From Mariprofundus sp. (GTDB taxonomy: Bacteria > Pseudomonadota > Zetaproteobacteria > Mariprofundales > Mariprofundaceae), in contig JAJFLH010000007.1 of NCBI GenBank assembly GCA_021772775.1, positions 1 through 64,000 of the forward strand: a DNA stretch of 64,000 bases, read 5' to 3'. Positions 1 through 9,101 of the stretch are shown here, piece by piece. Every line of letters starts with the position of its first letter. Positions within the stretch are counted from its first letter, which is position 1. Made by a program: the position numbers and the translations under genes. Below the pieces are notes generated by a model. That model was not told the DNA's origin and made no database searches. It was given only the letters and a program-made list of their open reading frames with translations.

Positions 1-51
1 GATTTGTAACTCAAACACACTCTTCAATACAAGCTTTATGGGATTGGACGA

Positions 52-609
52 TTAACCAATAAGTGGAACTCCGGCGATTGATTCGTGGAAAGCGACAAGA
101 CAGAGGATTGCCACTATAGAGCAGCCCAGAACAATAAGATCGGTTTTTAGCGCCAGAGATTTACCCTTTGGTTGTGCTCCGCGCAGGTTGGCTGAAAAGA
201 TGTCGAACAGAGAATAGGTCAGGAATGAACCGAACAGCATCACTGATGCAAGGTCTCCATTGGCCATGAGATGACCGGTAGCCCAGGCTGAAATGCCCCA
301 GAGCATTGGGTGTGCTGTGATCTTCTGTAAACTGGTTTTTACTTCGATTGAGATCATGCAATAGATGGCGATCAACATGAACAGGCCGGTTGTATGTCTG
401 CCCCATGTTGGCGGTTCATACAGCGGACTGAATTCGATTCTGCCCATGCCAACTATAATCACTACCAGCCCTGCAAGTGCAATCACTGCAAAGGTGATCT
501 TAAAGTTTTTTTCGCCCAGTTTATGTTTTAGTGCAGCATGCAGTGAAGGGATGCTTGGTAATAGATGTATCGCAAAGAAAATGGTTAAGCCTAATATAAG
601 TATTTCCAT
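52..609 (-). CDS. NnrU family integral membrane protein
   Basis: Predicted inner-membrane protein of the NnrU family. The family was named for a gene near nitric-oxide metabolism loci and is related to plant zeta-carotene isomerase; what this copy does is unknown. The 185 residues contain about five hydrophobic segments. Family signatures are visible: HLLPSIPSLH near the N-terminus, HPMLWGI and GHLMANGD in the middle. The ATG at 609 was chosen because GGAGGGG lies six bases upstream; an in-frame GTG at 624 falls inside that SD. The gene appears to stand alone. Its upstream region carries the hexamer tract at 731-778. Family assignment is firm, function is not. Confidence 0.85.
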   Translation of the reverse strand: MEILILGLTIFFAIHLLPSIPSLHAALKHKLGEKNFKITFAVIALAGLVVIIVGMGRIEFSPLYEPPTWGRHTTGLFMLIAIYCMISIEVKTSLQKITAHPMLWGISAWATGHLMANGDLASVMLFGSFLTYSLFDIFSANLRGAQPKGKSLALKTDLIVLGCSIVAILCLVAFHESIAGVPLIG

Positions 610-730
610 TGTTATCCCCTCCACAGCTAGCTTGATCGAATCGGCACAGTATACGCATGACGTGCCTTTCAGCCAATCACATGGCGCTCTAGCTGTTATG
701 GTGTCGCCAGCACTATATTTGTCTGAAAAT

Positions 731-778
731 GTTGGTGTTGGTGTTGGTGTTGGTGTTGGTGTTGGTGTTGGTGTTGGT
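731..778. repeat. Hexanucleotide tandem repeat, (GTTGGT)x8
   Basis: Eight uninterrupted copies of GTTGGT, followed directly by a dispersed repeat (781-903). The tract lies about 122 bases upstream of the NnrU start, in the likely promoter/leader zone. Perfect short tandem repeats of this length are prone to slippage. No gene can be assigned across it; the long plus-strand ORF that reads through it is an artefact of the repeat. Confidence 0.95.
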
Positions 779-780
779 GG

Positions 781-903
781 CTGGTCTTGAATAGTGCATT
801 AAAAATTTCAGTTGAGGGTGATCATAAGGTTCATCATGAATTACGGATCGTCTCCGGAAGAAGGTGAATGTCGCAGATAGAGAAACTACCCTAGGGTATG
901 ACG
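781..903 (+). repeat. Dispersed intergenic repeat, copy A
   Basis: Begins CTGGTCTTGAATAGTGCA, as do copies at 9102 and 9742. It ends with a module (GGAAGAAGGTGAATG... to ...CTAGGGTATGACG, about 857-903) that recurs with small changes at 49815-49854 and 53534-53581. No coding potential. It fills most of the gap between the NnrU gene and the symporter gene. Confidence 0.8.
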
Positions 904-926
904 GGGAGCTCGCTGTGTCATGCGCC

Positions 927-2354
927 TTATGCGTTGTTGCTTATAGTCTCTCTTCGTTTTGCATTGTTTCGGTCTGTTGAACAGAAAGCCAGATAGTTTG
1001 CGACCGCTCCTACGACGAGTCCATCGATGCCAAAGGGAGAGTTCAATAGATGACTCCATACGATTGTTGTCACAATACCGGCAGTCGCGCCGGCAATAAA
1101 ACGATATCGACTTAATGGTGCCCCCAGCAGAGCAGCAGCCAGTGGAACCAGAATGGTCGGTGCCCAGAAATTGTACGAGTAGATGAGAATATCAATAATG
1201 CTGTCAATCGAGAGTGCGAAAACGACCGCTAAAATACCAACTGCGAGGGTAACTATTCGGGCCATACGAAGCTCAGCTTCCGGCGTAAGTGACGTTTTAC
1301 GCAGAGGTTTAATAATGTCATTACTGAATGCAATCGCAGCCGCATTTAAGAAAGAGTCCGCTGATGACATAATAATAGAGATCACAGCTGCTATAATGAT
1401 CCCTTGCAGTAGAGGTGGAAGTGACTCCTGGATAACATACGGCATGGCTAAGTTTGCATCGAGTGCTGGATTCATGGCGAAAGCAACCAGACCAATGAGG
1501 CCCGTACAGGCAAAAAATGGGATCGAAAGTAGCCCGCTGAAGAGTGTTCCTCGCCTCACACTCTGATTTGTTTTACCAATAAGCAGGCGTTGTACATAGG
1601 GAGGGACCAGAGTTTCCCCTAAAAGAAAGGTAAGAAACAGTGAGCCAAGAGCAATAAGCGCGATAGGCTCAGTAGCAATCATAAGATGTTCTGCAGGTAC
1701 TTTTTCTACAACGGCACTCCATCCGCCAACATGCTCTATGCCAAAATAGAGTGCTAATGGAATACCAATGACCAGCACAGTGAACTGTATAATATCTGTC
1801 CAGACTACAGCGCGCATGCCACCAATTGTTGCATATGTAATGACAATACCTAAACCAAGTGCAACGCCTGTTGAGCGACTTAAATCGAGAAACAGGTTAA
1901 AGATATAACCCATTGCACCAATCTGCGCACCAAGAATACCTGCACTGAGTATCACACCAAAGATACCGGCAAAAACTCTCGCCTCTCTACCATAAGCCGG
2001 TTCCATGATGTCACCGACTGAAATAGCGTCAGGGTAGTGTTGTATGTTGGGAGCAATATACCTTGCAACCAGAATCTCTTTTAAACTAAATCCCCACAGT
2101 GCGACGATATTGGATAGGCCAACTAAAAAAACTTTTTCGGCATTACCCATTGTGAAGCCGCCACCAATAAATGAAGCAGATAGCGTGGCAAAAATAGCAA
2201 GTGTACCAAACGACCTGCCTGCAACGGCATAATCCTGCATGTTTCGAACACCACGACCTGCCCAGACCCCGATAATCAGTACGATGATTAAATATGAAAA
2301 TATGATCAGGTTTTGTGTATTCAATATAGTGCTAACTTCATTTAATTCTTGCAT
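927..2354 (-). CDS. Sodium:solute symporter (SSS family), probably proline uptake
   Basis: Inner-membrane Na+-coupled transporter of 475 residues with about 13 hydrophobic segments. Family signatures: DYAVAGRSFG near residue 41, GGMRAVVWTDIIQ at 178-190, and the sodium-site motif SADSFLNAAA at 331-340. It is divergent from putA, so proline is the most likely substrate, which would make it a PutP analogue. That is inferred from context; SSS members also carry acetate, pantothenate, sugars and other solutes, so no symbol is given. The shared 423-base intergenic region contains a long inverted repeat that could coordinate both genes. Confidence 0.85.
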   Translation of the reverse strand: MQELNEVSTILNTQNLIIFSYLIIVLIIGVWAGRGVRNMQDYAVAGRSFGTLAIFATLSASFIGGGFTMGNAEKVFLVGLSNIVALWGFSLKEILVARYIAPNIQHYPDAISVGDIMEPAYGREARVFAGIFGVILSAGILGAQIGAMGYIFNLFLDLSRSTGVALGLGIVITYATIGGMRAVVWTDIIQFTVLVIGIPLALYFGIEHVGGWSAVVEKVPAEHLMIATEPIALIALGSLFLTFLLGETLVPPYVQRLLIGKTNQSVRRGTLFSGLLSIPFFACTGLIGLVAFAMNPALDANLAMPYVIQESLPPLLQGIIIAAVISIIMSSADSFLNAAAIAFSNDIIKPLRKTSLTPEAELRMARIVTLAVGILAVVFALSIDSIIDILIYSYNFWAPTILVPLAAALLGAPLSRYRFIAGATAGIVTTIVWSHLLNSPFGIDGLVVGAVANYLAFCSTDRNNAKRRETISNNA

Positions 2355-2469
2355 TGTTACACTCTTTTGATGAAAAAATAAAATCGTTACTCTCAGCTAT
2401 GAGCAGCTGTTAACTATAACGTAATTTTGGAATTTTAGCGAGTTGAGATCTCTGCAGTATGCCTCATTG

Positions 2470-2505
2470 AAAATGTTGCAGCCTGGTCTTGCAATGCAAC
2501 ATTTT
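2470..2505. promoter_or_regulatory. Operator-like inverted repeat between symporter gene and putA
   Basis: AAAATGTTGCA (2470-2480) is followed after 14 bases by its perfect complement TGCAACATTTT (2495-2505), an 11-base-pair dyad. It sits 115 bases upstream of the symporter start and 272 bases upstream of putA. The PutA here lacks a DNA-binding domain, so control by a separate regulator (for example a PutR/Lrp-type protein) acting here is plausible. A stem-loop in a leader RNA is an alternative. The rest of 2355-2777 holds no gene. Confidence 0.45.
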
Positions 2506-2777
2506 TGATTGCTTGAAGTGCCTTTTGAATAGTTTTTTCTTCAATCTTGTTTTAACAAAAAAACGAAGTAAACGGTGCACTTACTAGTTGGATTCGCTGA
2601 GCCAAAATGGCGATGAATTCACCCAATTAAACGTTGTGGATTTATTAGATTTGTTGGTGCGATTGTAACCATCATCTGCTTGTGCGAAACTACGTCTATA
2701 GCTATCAAAACTCAGTTTCAAGCAGCTACTGCATCATGTTTTAAGTAAATATAAAGGCAGCAAAGGAGATAAGGCGA

Positions 2778-5700
2778 ATGGCGGCTAAGAAATCAGAGTC
2801 AATGGCTGCATGCCGTGAAAAAATCCGTCGTCACTACCTGGCCGATGAAACAGAAGTAGTGAATACGTTGGTGGCCGAAACCGGGCTCTCTCTCGAGCAG
2901 CGGGCATCTATCTCCGCTCGTGCTGCAGAACTGGTGCGCGCTGTGCGCACAGAATCAACGCCGACAATGATGGAGATGTTTTTCTCTGAGTATGGGCTAA
3001 ATAACCAGGAAGGAATTGCACTTATGTGCCTGGCTGAAGCGCTGCTTAGGGTGCCGGACAAGCATACTATTGATGCCCTGATTGAAGATGAAATTTCTTA
3101 TGTAGACTGGGATAGCCACTTGGCTGAGTCCAAATTCACTCTCGTTAATGCCGCTAGCCTTGGCTTGTTTGTTACAGGCAAACTTATCAAACCGACTGAG
3201 ACGGAGGGCATCGTTCATACACTGCAGGGCATGATCAAGCGGGTCAGTGTGCCGGTGGTGCGTGCTGCCTTTGATCAGGCGATGAAGGGGATGGGCCGCC
3301 AGTTTGTTTTGGGGCGAGACCTCCCAGAAGCGATGAAGCAGAGCAAGAAGTATGAGGCGCATGGTTATACCTATTCATACGATATACTGGGGGAATCGGC
3401 TCGAACTGATGCTGATGCCTTGTCTTATCAACGTGCCTATTTGGCCGCGATCGAGAGCTTGGCACCATTAGCCCAATCGGATGATCTGCGTAATAATCCG
3501 GCGATTTCAGTTAAACTGTCAGCGCTTTACGCCCGTTACGAGTTTACTCAAAAAGATCGGGTCATGAATGAACTCGTACCCCGTGTCCTGGAGCTGGCCC
3601 AGAAATCGAAAGCTGCTCACATGGGCTTTACTATTGATGCTGAAGAGGCGGATAGACTCGATCTTTCTCTGGATATCATCGAAGCGCTGTTTTCCGATAC
3701 CTCTTTGGCAGGCTGGGATGGATTCGGTATTGCAGTGCAGGCTTGTGGGCCGCGCGCCTTTCATGTGATTGACTGGTTGTATGCCTTATCGCAAAAGCTG
3801 GATCGACGTATGATCGTGCGACTTGTGAAAGGTGCGTATTGGGATGCGGAAATCAAACGTGCACAAGTGATGGGGCTAAAAGGTTTTCCGGTTTTTACCC
3901 GCAAGGTAAATAGTGATATCTCTTACATCGCTTGCGCCAAAAAACTATTGCAGATGACTGACCGCATCTATCCGCAGTTCGCTTCTCACAATGCCCATTC
4001 GGTCTCTACTGTGCTGGAACTGTGCAGCGATCTGGACAGTTTTGAGTTTCAGCGACTACATGGCATGGGCGAATCACTATTCGACCCCATGGTTAGCAAC
4101 AGGCAGGTACACTGCCGTATCTACGCTCCGGTCGGACAACATCAGGATCTGTTGGCTTATCTGGTAAGGCGTCTGCTGGAGAATGGTGCTAACAACTCAT
4201 TTGTTAACCAGATTGTTGATGACACTGTTAAAGCTGAAGAGATTGCCCGCGATCCGTTCGCGATTGTTGAGAGCATGAAAAACGGACTGGCCAGCAAAGT
4301 AATCACACGGCCGCATGCTATTTACGGTGAGGGGCGTCGCAATTCTAAAGGTTGGGACCTTAGCAATGTAGATGACGTTGCTGTGATTGATCTGCAGCGC
4401 GAGAAATTCAGGCTGCATGAATGGCAGGGTGGGCCTATTTTGGCAGCTAAGGTGCAGAGCACCGATGTGGGGGAAGTTCATAACCCTGCGCAACCCGGTG
4501 ATCTGGTCGGGCACGTTATCCAGGCTTCAGATAGGGATGTCGAGTCTGCCATCGCATCTGCACATTCCGCCTTTGCAAACTGGTTTTTACAGCCGGTCAA
4601 GCAGCGTAATACTTGTATACGCCGCGTGGGGGATCTGTTTGAAATCCATGCGTATGAGCTATTTACGCTGGCAACTCGGGAAGCGGGTAAGAACATGGTG
4701 GATGCGATCGCCGAGATTCGCGAGGCGGTAGATTTTGCCCGTTACTATGCGGATGAAGCACAAGAGAATAAGGCGTTTGGTTCGGGGCGAGGGGTGATCG
4801 CCTGTATCTCTCCCTGGAATTTTCCACTGGCAATTTTTGCTGGGCAGGTGCTCGCCGCGCTGGCGGCGGGTAATAGTGTGATCGCCAAACCAGCCAGTAA
4901 CAGCGTATTGATCGCAACACGGGCGGTCGAATTGATGCATGAAGCCGGGATCCCCAAAGATGTTTTACAATTGCTACCCGGTGCCGGAAATAGAGTCGGC
5001 ACCGCTTTGACCAGTGATGCCCGCATCGCGGGAGTCTGTTTCACCGGATCGATACCCACTGCGCAGCATATTAATAGGCTGATGGCTAAGTCATTAGCTG
5101 CAGATGCTCCGCTGATTGCCGAAACGGGCGGATTAAATGCCATGATTGTGGATTCAACCGCTTTGCCGGAACAGGTTGTAGCTGATGTGATCTCCTCCGC
5201 CTTTCAGAGCGCGGGGCAGCGTTGTTCAGCGCTGCGCATGCTCTATGTTCAGGAAGATATTGCCGAGCATTTGCTGGAGATGTTGTTTGGCGCTATGGAT
5301 GAGCTCATTGTAGGAGACCCCTGGTTACTCTCGACCGATATTGGGCCGGTGATTGACCTAAACGCCAAGCAGAATATTGAAGCGCATTGCCGGAAGTTTG
5401 CAGAGCTGGGGCGTGTGCTGAAAACAGTGCCGGCTCCTGAGCAGGGGTTCTTTGTCGCGCCAACGGTGATTAAACTTGAAGGTATTGATGAGCTGGAAGA
5501 GGAGATATTCGGGCCTATTCTGCATGTGGCAACCTTCAAGGCTGATGAGATTGATCAGGTCATCGATCAGATTAACGCCAAAGGCTTCGGTTTGACCTTT
5601 GGACTGCATACACGCATGGACACGCAGATAGCGCGCATTGTCAATAAGGTGAAAGCGGGCAATATCTATATCAACCGCAACCAGATTGGTGCGATCGTAG

Positions 5701-6404
5701 GTTCCCAGCCTTTTGGTGGAGAAGGACTTTCTGGAACAGGCCCCAAGGCTGGCGGGCCACACTATGTGCGTCGCTTTATGAAATCTAAGAGTCTCACTCA
5801 GATTGAGCCTTGTGCAACTCCAACCGTTAGCGCATCCCAGTTACAGCGTGCAATCGAGCAGTTGGGTACTAAAGAGAGAGAGGGGGGACAGGATTTGGAT
5901 CTTGCTACGCAACTCCAGCCGCTCTTTGGTGATGTGCCGGAAACCTTGGCTGTTACATCAAAAGAGATGCCAGGGCCGACAGGAGAGCTGAATCTTCTCT
6001 CCTTCCATGCCCGAGGTGTGGTACTTTGTCTTGGCCCAGATACGGAGTGCGCCTTTAAGCAGGCGGGAGTCGCACTTTCGCAGGGCAATTCCGTTGTAGT
6101 CGTTGCTCCCGGTGCAGCAGCGCACTTTGCAGCCGTGATCTCTGAAGGGTTTCCCGTGATTCCGCTGGACGGTTTGCTGCAGCCAGAATCCCTTGAAAGC
6201 GTTAATGGCTTTGCCGCAGTGACCAGCTCGGCTACACAAACAAGCTTGTCTGCATATCGGCTGGCTTTGTCGAAACGCCAGGGCGCACTACTGCCGCTGA
6301 TCACCGAGCTCGATGCCCCAGAGCGTTTTATCATAGAACGGCATCTCTGTGTCGATACAACAGCAGCCGGCGGTAATGCGAGCCTGATTGCTGCATCGGA
6401 GTGA
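2778..6404 (+). CDS. putA: Bifunctional proline dehydrogenase / P5C dehydrogenase PutA
   Basis: Two-step oxidation of proline to glutamate, via FAD-linked proline dehydrogenase and NAD-linked delta-1-pyrroline-5-carboxylate dehydrogenase, usually at the inner membrane feeding electrons to quinone. 1208 residues. An N-terminal arm leads into the PRODH barrel (about 190-480; motifs RLVKGAYWDAEIKR and YPQFASHNAHSV). The aldehyde dehydrogenase domain follows (about 600-1035; ISPWNFPLAIF, catalytic Cys816 in SAGQRCSAL). A C-terminal extension of about 170 residues is typical of long PutAs. The protein starts MAAKKSES and lacks the ribbon-helix-helix domain of trifunctional PutA, so it should not self-repress. 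AAGGAG lies just upstream of the ATG. Divergent from an SSS transporter. Confidence 0.97.
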   Translation: MAAKKSESMAACREKIRRHYLADETEVVNTLVAETGLSLEQRASISARAAELVRAVRTESTPTMMEMFFSEYGLNNQEGIALMCLAEALLRVPDKHTIDALIEDEISYVDWDSHLAESKFTLVNAASLGLFVTGKLIKPTETEGIVHTLQGMIKRVSVPVVRAAFDQAMKGMGRQFVLGRDLPEAMKQSKKYEAHGYTYSYDILGESARTDADALSYQRAYLAAIESLAPLAQSDDLRNNPAISVKLSALYARYEFTQKDRVMNELVPRVLELAQKSKAAHMGFTIDAEEADRLDLSLDIIEALFSDTSLAGWDGFGIAVQACGPRAFHVIDWLYALSQKLDRRMIVRLVKGAYWDAEIKRAQVMGLKGFPVFTRKVNSDISYIACAKKLLQMTDRIYPQFASHNAHSVSTVLELCSDLDSFEFQRLHGMGESLFDPMVSNRQVHCRIYAPVGQHQDLLAYLVRRLLENGANNSFVNQIVDDTVKAEEIARDPFAIVESMKNGLASKVITRPHAIYGEGRRNSKGWDLSNVDDVAVIDLQREKFRLHEWQGGPILAAKVQSTDVGEVHNPAQPGDLVGHVIQASDRDVESAIASAHSAFANWFLQPVKQRNTCIRRVGDLFEIHAYELFTLATREAGKNMVDAIAEIREAVDFARYYADEAQENKAFGSGRGVIACISPWNFPLAIFAGQVLAALAAGNSVIAKPASNSVLIATRAVELMHEAGIPKDVLQLLPGAGNRVGTALTSDARIAGVCFTGSIPTAQHINRLMAKSLAADAPLIAETGGLNAMIVDSTALPEQVVADVISSAFQSAGQRCSALRMLYVQEDIAEHLLEMLFGAMDELIVGDPWLLSTDIGPVIDLNAKQNIEAHCRKFAELGRVLKTVPAPEQGFFVAPTVIKLEGIDELEEEIFGPILHVATFKADEIDQVIDQINAKGFGLTFGLHTRMDTQIARIVNKVKAGNIYINRNQIGAIVGSQPFGGEGLSGTGPKAGGPHYVRRFMKSKSLTQIEPCATPTVSASQLQRAIEQLGTKEREGGQDLDLATQLQPLFGDVPETLAVTSKEMPGPTGELNLLSFHARGVVLCLGPDTECAFKQAGVALSQGNSVVVVAPGAAAHFAAVISEGFPVIPLDGLLQPESLESVNGFAAVTSSATQTSLSAYRLALSKRQGALLPLITELDAPERFIIERHLCVDTTAAGGNASLIAASE

Positions 6405-7016
6405 TAAGTTAGACTCTCTATCTGATGGTTGGCTTTATATTTTAAAGTGTTTTCTAATAAAGAGTGAACGTGTGAAATATATTCAGAGACTATAAAGTAA
6501 AGGCCTGACGCTGAGGGGGTTGTGGTTTCCTTCGTATGCATGGTAAACCGGGAACGGCGCAATCGGGTGTGACTGGTTTTATTGAAATCCTCTTCAACGT
6601 TTCATGTGTCGCTATAGATAAGGAGACAGCTTATATATCTATTGATTTCTTCGGTCCGGAGTTCTGTGCTCTAAGTGATCGTCGAACTCTAGTACCACTC
6701 CTGGCATGAGTTATTCAGTCCTTTGTCATCCAAAAGGGTGACAAGCCGAGCCATTTTAGGTTTGTTTTGTTGTTTAGAGTAGCGGATCACCAGAGGTGGG
6801 GATTCAATTCGAAACAGATGATGAGCAGTTAGGAAAAGGGGAGAATATGAGATATCATGATTGGGTTCATTTCTGTGGTGTTATGGAGATAGCACAGGCT
6901 GGATTATTTTATCTTTCAGAAAAGAGTGAGTTGTGTTTCGTTAGCTGTTACTGCACATTCAATAAGCGAGGTACTCGATGAAGTTAAGTAAACTGTTCCT
7001 TTCTTTCCCAGATTAA
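6405..7016. other. Intergenic stretch without a recognisable gene
   Basis: 612 bases between putA and the DUF3047 gene. I see no clear terminator and no copy of the dispersed repeats. The only coding hint is a 44-codon ORF at 6847-6981, listed separately at low confidence. Confidence 0.6.
6847..6981 (+). CDS. Possible small ORF, 44 codons, unknown
   Basis: ATG at 6847 is preceded by AAAAGGGGAGAAT, a plausible SD. The product begins MRYHDWVHFCGVMEIAQAG and is Cys/Phe-rich with no family I recognise. Support is only the SD, so it may well be chance. Confidence 0.2.
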   Translation: MRYHDWVHFCGVMEIAQAGLFYLSEKSELCFVSCYCTFNKRGTR

Positions 7017-7769
7017 ATGAAATCTTCATTGCAAAGCGAACAGCCCCCAGAATCCATGTGTTGGCCAATATCGATAGTCATACTTGCAGTACTGCTCATA
7101 TTGCCTTCTCAAAATAGTACCGCTTCGGACACATCACCCTCTGAAGATCAGAGTTTACGAATCGGACAATTTTCTGACGGAACAGTCGAAGGATGGGAAA
7201 GAGAATCCTTCGCGGGTGAAACCATCTACACACTGGTTACAGACAGCACGCTTCAACAGACTCTGAATGTACTCAAAGCTAGTAGCGACAATACAGCTTC
7301 GGGGGTTTTCCGGAAACTTCGAATTGATCTCGAAAAAACACCTTGGATTCACTGGTCGTGGAAAACCGAACAACTATTTTCTGGTATTAATGAAAAGGAG
7401 AAGAGTGGCGATGATTTCGTAGCACGCCTCTATATCGTGATTGATGGCGGCATCCTCTTCTGGAACAGTCACGCACTAAATTATGTCTGGTCTTCTTCAC
7501 ACCTGAGAGATGAAACCTGGCCAAATCCTTATACATCCAACGTCACCATGTTTGCAGTAGAATCGGGAAATTCAGCCGTTGGAAAGTGGCAAAGCTATAA
7601 ACGCAATGTACGTGAAGACCTGCGCATATTAAGCGGCAAGGATGTCCGTTATATCGATGCGATCGGGATCATGACCGACAGTGATGATTCGGGGCAAAAA
7701 GCCACTACCTATTACGGCGATATCTTTTTCACCCCACATCAAAGGATCAACAGGGGCAGGCTCGATTGA
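7017..7769 (+). CDS. DUF3047 family exported protein
   Basis: 250 residues, function unknown. A hydrophobic segment at about 17-32 (ISIVILAVLLILPSQ) looks like a signal peptide or anchor, so the rest is probably periplasmic. Conserved DUF3047 features follow: GWERESF, a Tyr/Thr strand, TPWIHWSWK, DDFVARLYIVIDGG, LNYVWSS, KWQSYKRNVREDLR and AIGIMTDSDDSGQ...YYGDIFF near the C-terminus. The domain has a beta-sandwich look and is often seen alone. No convincing SD precedes the ATG; an internal ATG at codon 14 is an alternative start. It stands between a large gap and a receiver gene and shows no operon partner. Confidence 0.75.
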   Translation: MKSSLQSEQPPESMCWPISIVILAVLLILPSQNSTASDTSPSEDQSLRIGQFSDGTVEGWERESFAGETIYTLVTDSTLQQTLNVLKASSDNTASGVFRKLRIDLEKTPWIHWSWKTEQLFSGINEKEKSGDDFVARLYIVIDGGILFWNSHALNYVWSSSHLRDETWPNPYTSNVTMFAVESGNSAVGKWQSYKRNVREDLRILSGKDVRYIDAIGIMTDSDDSGQKATTYYGDIFFTPHQRINRGRLD

Positions 7770-7980
7770 TCTAAAAGTTATGGGGAACGCACCAGCTCCA
7801 GCACTTAAAAGCTCATTAAAGACTTGAATTTAAAGGAATGATGGTGCCTGGCTTGACATCTATCTGTTTTGGAGGCGATTCTACGTCCTGAATCGAGGGA
7901 CAAGGTAACGGTAGCAAGTTTCGGGTGAACTGATGCTCAGTTGAAAAAAAGAGGGATCGATAATAAACTCAGCTTCATCT

Positions 7981-8541
7981 ATGAGACATCAAAAACAAAC
8001 AATTCTAGCTGTTGATGACAATCCTACGAACCTTAAAGTTCTTGAACTTGTGTTCAGGAATATTTATGAGGTTATCTCTGTCGATAACGGGTTTGATGCC
8101 ATTGAGGTCTGCAACAATGATGCGATAGACCTTGTTCTTCTTGATATCATGATGCCTGAGATGGATGGCTATGAAGTTTGTGAACGATTGAAAAGGGATA
8201 TGGCTACAAAACACATACCGGTAATCTTTATTACTGCAAAAACTGCAACGGAAGATATTGTCAAAGGCTTCGATGTTGGTGGTGTAGATTATCTTACTAA
8301 GCCATTTAAAAAAGCTGAGCTCATGGCCAGAGTAAGAACGCATATCGAGCTGAAAACATTAAGGGGTATTTTACCTATCTGCGCCTCATGCAAGGATATC
8401 CGTAATGACGATGGATTTTGGAAACAGATAGAGGCCTATATCGGGGATCATTCCGAAGCTGAATTCAGTCATAGCATGTGCCCGGATTGCATGAAAAAAA
8501 TGTATCCGAAACTTGCAGATAAAATGGCTAAGAAGGGTTGA
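7981..8541 (+). CDS. Receiver-domain protein with C-terminal Cys-rich (CxxC/CxxC) segment
   Basis: 186 residues. The N-terminal receiver (1-125) is complete: acidic pair DD12-13, phospho-acceptor Asp55 in LVLLDIMMP, Thr in FITAK, Lys in TKPF. The tail (128-178) has the widespread pattern LPICASCK...RNDDGFWKQIE.YI..HS...FSHSMCPDC, with cysteine pairs at 134/137 and 167/170 that look like a small metal-binding knuckle. This tail is common at the C-termini of sensory proteins, but its role is not established to my knowledge. No HTH, GGDEF or kinase domain, so output is probably by protein contact. Its 3' end overlaps the convergent DTW gene by 73 bases. Confidence 0.85.
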   Translation: MRHQKQTILAVDDNPTNLKVLELVFRNIYEVISVDNGFDAIEVCNNDAIDLVLLDIMMPEMDGYEVCERLKRDMATKHIPVIFITAKTATEDIVKGFDVGGVDYLTKPFKKAELMARVRTHIELKTLRGILPICASCKDIRNDDGFWKQIEAYIGDHSEAEFSHSMCPDCMKKMYPKLADKMAKKG

Positions 8542-9041
8542 GTAATTAGCAGTGAAAGCCAAACTCTGTAGCCTGCTGAGTTCGTGATGAAGCGGGTTAA
8601 ATTAGCCTCTAGGGTTTTAGCGTGTTGTTTGTTGGCAGTGAGATTTAAGAGTTCACTCACACATTCTGCAGTGCATAGGCCTAACTTTTTTTGATTGCGC
8701 CTGAGTGTATAAATCGAAGTTTTTTCACGGTTTAGTTGTACTTTGGCCAGATTCTTTAGGTATGGACTATGATTATACATTTTCTGAGCTTCCTGCCAGG
8801 TCGCATCAATGATGATAAAGCTATCAAAGTTTGCGACTTCATCCATAGATATACTATCCTCAGTTGGATAAATAAGGGCTACTGATTCATGTTTGAGTTT
8901 ATGTAAAAGCTCGATATTTGGTGAGACTCTATCCCAGACAAACACCCGACAGTTTTCCCCCAGCAGCTCAGTTGCCAACACTCCGGTATTGGTCTTGCGC
9001 TCGAGTTCACGTTGATGGGTTAAGAGATAAATGTTCATCAT
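8469..9041 (-). CDS. DTW domain-containing protein (TapT-like tRNA acp3U transferase family)
   Basis: 190 residues. Family features: THQRELERKTNTG.LA near the N-terminus (usual form THPxExxxxSNTGxLA) and IIIDATWQEAQKMY in the middle, where DATW replaces the name-giving D-T-W pattern. Characterised DTW proteins transfer the aminocarboxypropyl group of SAM to uridine in tRNA (acp3U). The N-terminal cysteines seen in E. coli TapT are missing, and about 40 residues are absent at that end, so activity cannot be assumed. The last 24 codons overlap the end of the convergent receiver gene. Two adjacent ATGs are possible starts. Confidence 0.7.
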   Translation of the reverse strand: MMNIYLLTHQRELERKTNTGVLATELLGENCRVFVWDRVSPNIELLHKLKHESVALIYPTEDSISMDEVANFDSFIIIDATWQEAQKMYNHSPYLKNLAKVQLNREKTSIYTLRRNQKKLGLCTAECVSELLNLTANKQHAKTLEANLTRFITNSAGYRVWLSLLITQPFLAILSASFGYIFFMQSGHML

Positions 9042-9101
9042 ATAAAAAATTCTAATGTGTAAAGCTGAGCTGTCTATGGACTAATACTGTTTGATGGGGT
9101 G

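Noticed and set aside
731-778. CRISPR-like repetition
   Set aside because: Contiguous 6-base units without spacers; a microsatellite, not a CRISPR array. No cas genes in the window.
365-790. 141-codon plus-strand ORF ending in a Gly/Val repeat
   Set aside because: It is antisense to the NnrU gene and its end is simply the translated hexamer tract; no SD or family resemblance.
5798-6562. 254-codon ORF antisense to the end of putA
   Set aside because: Ser/Pro/Arg-rich shadow of the PutA C-terminal region; no domain, no SD.
6780-6830. tRNA-like fragment (GGGGATTCAATTCGAA)
   Set aside because: Only a T-loop-like string; no acceptor stem, anticodon arm or D-arm could be paired.
7900-7980. Possible cyclic-di-GMP riboswitch before the receiver gene
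   Set aside because: Some GGTAACGGTAGC/GGGTGAAC pieces looked suggestive, but the conserved core sequence and pairing of the known class could not be found.
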